Origin: Alphaproteobacteria bacterium | Lineage (GTDB): Bacteria; Pseudomonadota; Alphaproteobacteria; Rhodobacterales; Rhodobacteraceae | DNA: 8,763 nucleotides | Assembly: GCA_030425945.1 (NCBI GenBank) | Contig: JAUHZL010000097.1 | Location: 1-8,763, forward strand | Direction of reading: 5' to 3' | Part shown: one piece after another, positions 5,997 through 8,763 of the stretch | How the letters are laid out: the number at the start of each line of letters is the position of its first letter | How positions within the stretch are numbered: position 1 is the stretch's first letter | Program-made: the position numbers and the translations under genes | Notes under the pieces: model-generated | Told to the model about the DNA's origin: nothing | What the model saw: only the letters and a program-made list of their open reading frames with translations | Databases searched by the model: none

Positions 5997-7331
5997 TCAG
6001 ACGGTGTCGAGATAGAGCTCGATCTGCTCCTGCGGACTGATCTGCGCGACGTAGTGCAACTCCTGCCGCTTGGTGGCGAGGTAGTTCTCGATCAGCTGGG
6101 CGGGCAGGATGCGGGGCATCACCGGATCGGCGGCGAAGGCGTCGATTGCGTCGGACCAGGTCGCGGGCATCTGCGGCAGGTCGAGCGCGTAGGCATTCCC
6201 GGTGATCGGGGGCGGCGGCTCCAGCGCGTCCTCGATCCCGGTCAGCGCCGCGCCCAGCACACCGGCCAGCAGCAGGTAGGGGTTCACGTCGCCGCCCGCG
6301 CTGCGGTGCTCGATCCGGCGCGCGGCACTCGCCCCCGAGGGGATGCGGATCGCCGCCGTCCGGTTCTCGTAGGCCCAGGCGATGCCGGTCGGCGCATGGG
6401 CATCCGGCACCAGCCGGTCGTAGCTGTTGGCATGGGGCGCGAAGAGAAGCGTCGAGCCCGCCAGCGCCCGGAGGCACCCGGCGACGGCCTGCCGCATGAT
6501 CCCGGAGCCCTGCGCGGTGCCGTCGTCGAAGACGTTCCGCCCCGCCTCGTCCAGCACCGAGAAATGCATGTGCAGCCCGTTGCCGGAATAATCCTCGTAG
6601 GGCTTCGCCATGAACGAGGCGGCAAAGCCGTGACTGCGGGCCAGCCCCTTGACCAGCATCTTGAAGAGCCACGCGTCGTCGGCCGCCTTCAGCGCGTCGG
6701 GGCCGTGCATCAGGTTGATCTCGAACTGCCCGATCCCGGCCTCCGAGATCGCGGTATCGGCGGGAATGTCCATCGCCTCGCAGGCGTCGTAGAGGTCGGT
6801 GAAGAAGCGGTCGAAGGCGTCGAGCGGGCGCAGGGCCAGCGTCTCGGCCCCCTGGCGGCGCTTGCCGGAGCGGGGCGAGGGCGGCACGCGCAGGGTCTTG
6901 GTGGAATCGTCGATCAGGTAGAATTCCAGCTCGACCGCGACCACGGGCGTCAGGCCGCGCGCCTTGTAGCGCTCGACCACCCGGGCCAGCGCGTGGCGCG
7001 GGTCGCCGTCGAAGGGGCGGCCGTCCTCGTGGAACATCCAGATCGGCAGCAGCGCGGTCGGGGCGTCGAGCCAGGGCATGGGGACGAAGCCGCGCTCGGT
7101 CGGGCGCAGGATGCCGTCCGGGTCGCCCGCCTCGAACACCAGCGGGCTGTCGTCGATGTCCTCGCCCCAGATGTCGAGGTTCAGGACCGAGAAGGGGAAG
7201 CGCGTGCCCTCGGTCGTGACCTTGCGGGCGAAGCGCACCGGCATCCGCTTGCCGCGGGCCTGCCCGTTCAGGTCGGCGGCGGCGACACGGATCGTGCGCA
7301 CCTCGGGATGGTCGTCGAGCCAGTCTCTCAT
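5997..7331 (-). CDS. Glutamine synthetase-like gamma-glutamyl-amine ligase A
   Basis: The 444-residue product is a second full-length GS-fold protein, clearly diverged from ligase B. It shares the PuuA-like signature 'ADLNGQARGKRMP' (19-31). The catalytic residues are kept: 'AVELEF' (E134, E136), 'SEAGIGQFEINL' (E197, E204), 'GLHMHFS' (H254, H256), 'NSYDRLVP' (302-309), 'ENRTAAIRIP' (R324, R329) and 'RRIEHR' (E341, R343). The E. coli Glu327 position is H312, and the Asp50 'FDGSS' loop reads near 'FPFSV' (45-49), so the ammonium site is not conserved. A basic segment at about 146-160 (SPRSGKRRQ) differs from ligase B. It probably ligates glutamate to a different or later amine substrate than ligase B; the acceptor is unknown. 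It starts six bases after the permease stop with no evident Shine-Dalgarno, implying coupled translation. An 81-bp gap separates its stop from the amidotransferase start. Confidence 0.92.
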   Translation of the reverse strand: MRDWLDDHPEVRTIRVAAADLNGQARGKRMPVRFARKVTTEGTRFPFSVLNLDIWGEDIDDSPLVFEAGDPDGILRPTERGFVPMPWLDAPTALLPIWMFHEDGRPFDGDPRHALARVVERYKARGLTPVVAVELEFYLIDDSTKTLRVPPSPRSGKRRQGAETLALRPLDAFDRFFTDLYDACEAMDIPADTAISEAGIGQFEINLMHGPDALKAADDAWLFKMLVKGLARSHGFAASFMAKPYEDYSGNGLHMHFSVLDEAGRNVFDDGTAQGSGIMRQAVAGCLRALAGSTLLFAPHANSYDRLVPDAHAPTGIAWAYENRTAAIRIPSGASAARRIEHRSAGGDVNPYLLLAGVLGAALTGIEDALEPPPPITGNAYALDLPQMPATWSDAIDAFAADPVMPRILPAQLIENYLATKRQELHYVAQISPQEQIELYLDTV

Positions 7332-7337
7332 GGGTGT

Positions 7338-8144
7338 CTAGCGCAGGATCTGCGGCCTCAGGGCCAGACGCGGCCTCTGGGCGGGCGCGACATGGCGGTT
7401 GAGCCGACGGTTCACCAGTCCGAAGATCCCGATGATCACGAGGGTCAGCAGGATGAAGTATCCCGCCACGATCGGGTAGGGCACGAAGGGGTTGAACGTC
7501 TTGTCGGCGAAGTAGTTGGCGTAATAGAGCGCGTCGCCGCGTTGCTGGAAGGCCGGGAAGCCCGAGAAGAACACCAGCGTCGTTGCGTGGAAGAGGAAGA
7601 TCGCCTCGTTCGTGTAGGCGGGCCACGCCAGCCGCAGGAGCGTCGGCCACACGACGCGGCGGAACCGTGCCCAGCCCGACAGGCCATAGGCATCGGCAGC
7701 TTCCAGGTCGCCCTTGGGCACCGAGCGCAGCGCGCCGTAGAAGATCTCGCCCGAGTAGGCGGCGGTGTTCAGGAACAGCACCAGAAGCGCGCCCGTCGCC
7801 GCCGAGGTCATCACCGCGTAGATGTCGTTCTGTTGCTTCAGCGACTGGAACAGGAAATAGGCGAGGAAGAACTGGATGAAGAGCGGCGAGCCGCGGAAGA
7901 CGAAGATGAACCATTCCGCGGGCTTGCGCAGCAGCGGGTTCGCCGCGTTCTTGCCGAGGGCCACGGCGGTGGCGAGGAAGAACCCGAGCACCAGCGCCAG
8001 CGTGCCGAAGTAGATGTTCCAGATCATCCCCGATCCGATCAGGGTGAAATGCTCGCACAGGGTGAAGTCGCTGCGGGGCAAGAGCCGCTCGCCGATGCCG
8101 AGCGAGCGCAGGCCGTAGTCCTGGATGGTCTGAAGGCAGCTCAT
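7338..8144 (-). CDS. ABC transporter permease, polar amino acid (HisMQ) type
   Basis: The 268-residue product is a typical inner-membrane permease of the polar amino acid/opine ABC family. Hydrophobic segments lie at about 43-64, 77-100, 113-130, 178-196 and 224-245. Between the first two and just after are the family's 'FRGSPLFIQFFLAYF' (83-97) and the cytoplasmic EAA loop 'SGEIFYGALRSVPKGDLEAADAYGLSGWARF' (131-161), which docks the ATPase. It should pair with the adjoining permease as a heterodimer, with a binding protein and ATPase that are not in this window. The start overlaps the upstream permease stop in an ATGA, with GGAAGG seven bases upstream. About 40 residues with two cysteines (C3, C30) precede the first membrane segment. 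The substrate is probably the amine or amino acid that the downstream ligases process (inference from operon). Confidence 0.93.
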   Translation of the reverse strand: MSCLQTIQDYGLRSLGIGERLLPRSDFTLCEHFTLIGSGMIWNIYFGTLALVLGFFLATAVALGKNAANPLLRKPAEWFIFVFRGSPLFIQFFLAYFLFQSLKQQNDIYAVMTSAATGALLVLFLNTAAYSGEIFYGALRSVPKGDLEAADAYGLSGWARFRRVVWPTLLRLAWPAYTNEAIFLFHATTLVFFSGFPAFQQRGDALYYANYFADKTFNPFVPYPIVAGYFILLTLVIIGIFGLVNRRLNRHVAPAQRPRLALRPQILR

Positions 8145-8763
8145 GCCGCGGCCTTCCGCATCGCTTCGCCCGCCATCGTCGCCTGTCCGTGGCTGAGGCG
8201 GCGGGTCAGCCGGCTAAGATAGACCTCGGAGATCCGGGTCATCGCGAGGTAGAACACCAGCAGCACGAGGAAGTACCACAGCCGCCAGTCGCCGTGCGGA
8301 TAGGCGGTGAACTGCGGGGTCTTGGTGCCGCCGAGTTCGCGCGCCCAGTAGACGATGTCCTCGACCCCCAGCAGGAACAGCAGCGGCGTGGCCTTGATGA
8401 GGATCATCCACAGGTTCGACAGGCCCGGCAGCGCGTAGGTCCACATCTGCGGCACGAGGATGCGCCAGAAGGTCTGGCGGTGCGACATGCCGTAGGCCTC
8501 GGCGGTTTCGAGCTGGGCGCGCGGCACCGCCTGCATCGCGCCGTAGAGCACGTTCGCGGCAAAGGCGCCGAACACCACGGCGAAGGTGAAGACCGCCAGC
8601 AGGAAATTGTAGATCTCGTGCCAGATCTGCGGTGCCGTCGAGAGCGGCAGTTTCGCCGCCGGGCAGACGATGAAGTTCGCGCCCTGCCGGATCGGGTCGG
8701 TCCAGTCCGGGCAGAGCGCCTGGTGGCGCAGCCATTCGAGGCCCTGGTCGAGCGCGATCACGA
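8141..8763 (-). CDS. ABC transporter permease, polar amino acid type, partial (N-terminus outside window)
   Basis: At least 206 residues are visible; the frame stays open to the right edge. A GTG at 8761 could be read as a start but has no visible upstream context, and the part seen lacks the usual first membrane segments, so the gene most likely continues beyond the window. Hydrophobic segments lie at about 52-68, 115-133 and 161-175 of the visible part. The EAA loop 'ANVLYGAMQAVPRAQLETAEAYGMSHRQTFWRILVPQ' spans 69-105. A hydrophilic stretch before the first visible segment carries two cysteines (C17, C33), probably in an extracytoplasmic loop. It shares a 4-base ATGA overlap with the next permease, its likely heterodimer partner (HisQ/HisM arrangement). 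Confidence 0.88.
   Translation of the reverse strand, partial: VIALDQGLEWLRHQALCPDWTDPIRQGANFIVCPAAKLPLSTAPQIWHEIYNFLLAVFTFAVVFGAFAANVLYGAMQAVPRAQLETAEAYGMSHRQTFWRILVPQMWTYALPGLSNLWMILIKATPLLFLLGVEDIVYWARELGGTKTPQFTAYPHGDWRLWYFLVLLVFYLAMTRISEVYLSRLTRRLSHGQATMAGEAMRKAAA

Noticed and set aside
5455..8058. Minus-strand open frame of 867 codons
   Set aside because: It runs across four recognised genes in a different frame and consists of Arg/Ala/Pro/Gly-rich sequence with no domain.
6054..8222. Plus-strand open frame of 722 codons antisense to ligase A and the permeases
   Set aside because: It mirrors the codon periodicity of the real genes opposite it and shows no family motif.

Overview
The window is very GC-rich and densely coded, with most third codon positions G or C. 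The protein families and their arrangement suggest an alphaproteobacterium, most likely of the Rhodobacteraceae. That assignment is an inference from style; no rRNA or other marker gene is present.

Layout, left to right. At the left edge lies the first 46 codons of a class-III (omega-amino acid:pyruvate type) aminotransferase, reading leftward off the window. Divergent from it, after a 130-bp promoter region, is a LysR-type regulator (271-1233, +). Its 3' end overlaps tail-to-tail by 13 bp with a DegT/DnrJ/EryC1-type PLP enzyme (1221-2462, -). From there to the right edge every gene is on the minus strand. In transcription order (right to left) they are: a partial polar-amino-acid-type ABC permease, a second such permease, glutamine-synthetase-like enzyme A, a class-I glutamine amidotransferase-like hydrolase, glutamine-synthetase-like enzyme B, an OrdL/PuuB-like FAD amine oxidase, and the DegT-type enzyme. 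Most junctions are overlaps of 4-8 bp or gaps of 1-6 bp. The exceptions are 81 bp before the amidotransferase and 97 bp before the DegT-type gene.

Together the genes read as an import-and-catabolism operon for an amine that is processed as a gamma-glutamyl conjugate. The ABC importer brings the substrate in, a GS-like ligase joins its amine to glutamate, the FAD oxidase oxidises the conjugate, and the amidotransferase-like hydrolase releases glutamate. This resembles the E. coli Puu putrescine pathway. It differs in having two diverged GS-like ligases, a GMP-synthase-type (GICFGHQ) amidotransferase, no aldehyde dehydrogenase in the window, HisMQ-type rather than PotBC-type permeases, and a DegT-type PLP enzyme as the last gene. 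By eye alignment, both GS-like proteins have lost the two acidic residues that bind and deprotonate ammonium in true glutamine synthetase, which supports an amine rather than ammonia as acceptor. The actual substrate cannot be read from the sequence.

No RNA genes, insertion sequences, CRISPR arrays or convincing intrinsic terminators were seen. Non-coding signals worth noting are an 8-bp perfect inverted repeat covering the ribosome binding site of the DegT-type gene, overlapping inverted repeats in the divergent LysR promoter region, and a G-quadruplex-like run between GS-A and the amidotransferase gene.
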